A DNA stretch of 64,000 nt from UBA1764 sp045616685 (GTDB lineage: Bacteria > Bacillota > Clostridia > Peptostreptococcales > Anaerovoracaceae). The DNA lies in NCBI GenBank assembly GCA_045616685.1, contig JAZLHF010000004.1:62001-126000 (forward strand). The letters run 5' to 3'. Positions 63,933-64,000 of this stretch are shown in pieces (position 1 is the stretch's first letter; each line of letters starts with the position of its first letter). Made by a program: the position numbers and the translations under genes. The notes beneath the pieces were generated by a model. It ran no database searches. It had not been told where the DNA came from and saw only the letters and a list, made by a program, of their open reading frames with translations.

Positions 63933-64000
63933 AGCTCTAATGATTAATTAATGTTAATTTTACATTGTTAGTATATTCCGCATCAGGAGTACTTTTGTAC

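Overview
The window is AT-rich, densely packed DNA from a low-GC anaerobic Firmicute, most likely a Clostridia member. The organism call is inference from gene content: 4-hydroxybutyryl-CoA dehydratase, rubrerythrin, an iron-sulfur L-serine dehydratase, a fumarate reductase operon, a T-box leader, a UPF0210/UPF0237 pair and type II-A Cas9. No rRNA, tRNA, integrase or insertion sequence was recognised.

Layout. 1-9.7 kb: glycerol kinase (cut by the window edge), L-serine dehydratase, a T-box-controlled sodium symporter whose specifier reads UGG (Trp), an orphan 4-hydroxybutyryl-CoA dehydratase, a divergent MATE exporter, a DAACS transporter with an unusual N-terminal domain, and an alpha/beta hydrolase. 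9.8-11.7 kb: adenosine deaminase-like enzyme and dtd. 11.75-25.8 kb: one long minus-strand operon with an MscS channel, a Gfo/Idh/MocA oxidoreductase, a 2962-residue NRPS (A-T-C-A-T-C-A-T-R), a SpoIIE-type phosphatase, a STAS protein, a phosphopantetheinyl transferase, a macrodomain-CPCC protein and a small lipoprotein. The first A domain lacks the amino-group-binding Asp and the last domain is a reductase, so an N-acyl dipeptide aldehyde-like product is predicted. 26-38.9 kb: housekeeping genes (UPF0210, ACT protein, AI-2E-type permease, fba, HD hydrolase, STAS-kinase fusion, radical SAM, RsuA, Na/Pi transporter, DUF362, rubrerythrin, Ntn hydrolase). 39.2-45 kb: aspA-frdC-frdA-frdB for aspartate to fumarate to succinate, beside a second DAACS transporter of the unusual architecture. 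45-51 kb: surface and secreted proteins.

51.4-61.3 kb is a defence block: an AbiE toxin-antitoxin pair, a 33-repeat CRISPR array, csn2-cas2-cas1-cas9, and a divergent tracrRNA whose promoter abuts the cas9 start. Several spacers can be read as protein. Two of them encode the same peptide, ASHVLIAGTT, differing only by synonymous changes within those codons; others encode a DPPY methyltransferase motif and a LysM motif. Their reading frames suggest an NGG PAM.

The most novel item is at 62.73-62.95 kb. A leaderless 19-codon ORF with four consecutive Cys codons precedes a cysteine synthase-like gene. The RNA can form the whole set of mutually exclusive hairpins of a ribosome-mediated attenuator. 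Several other genes here also appear to have leaderless or nearly leaderless transcripts.
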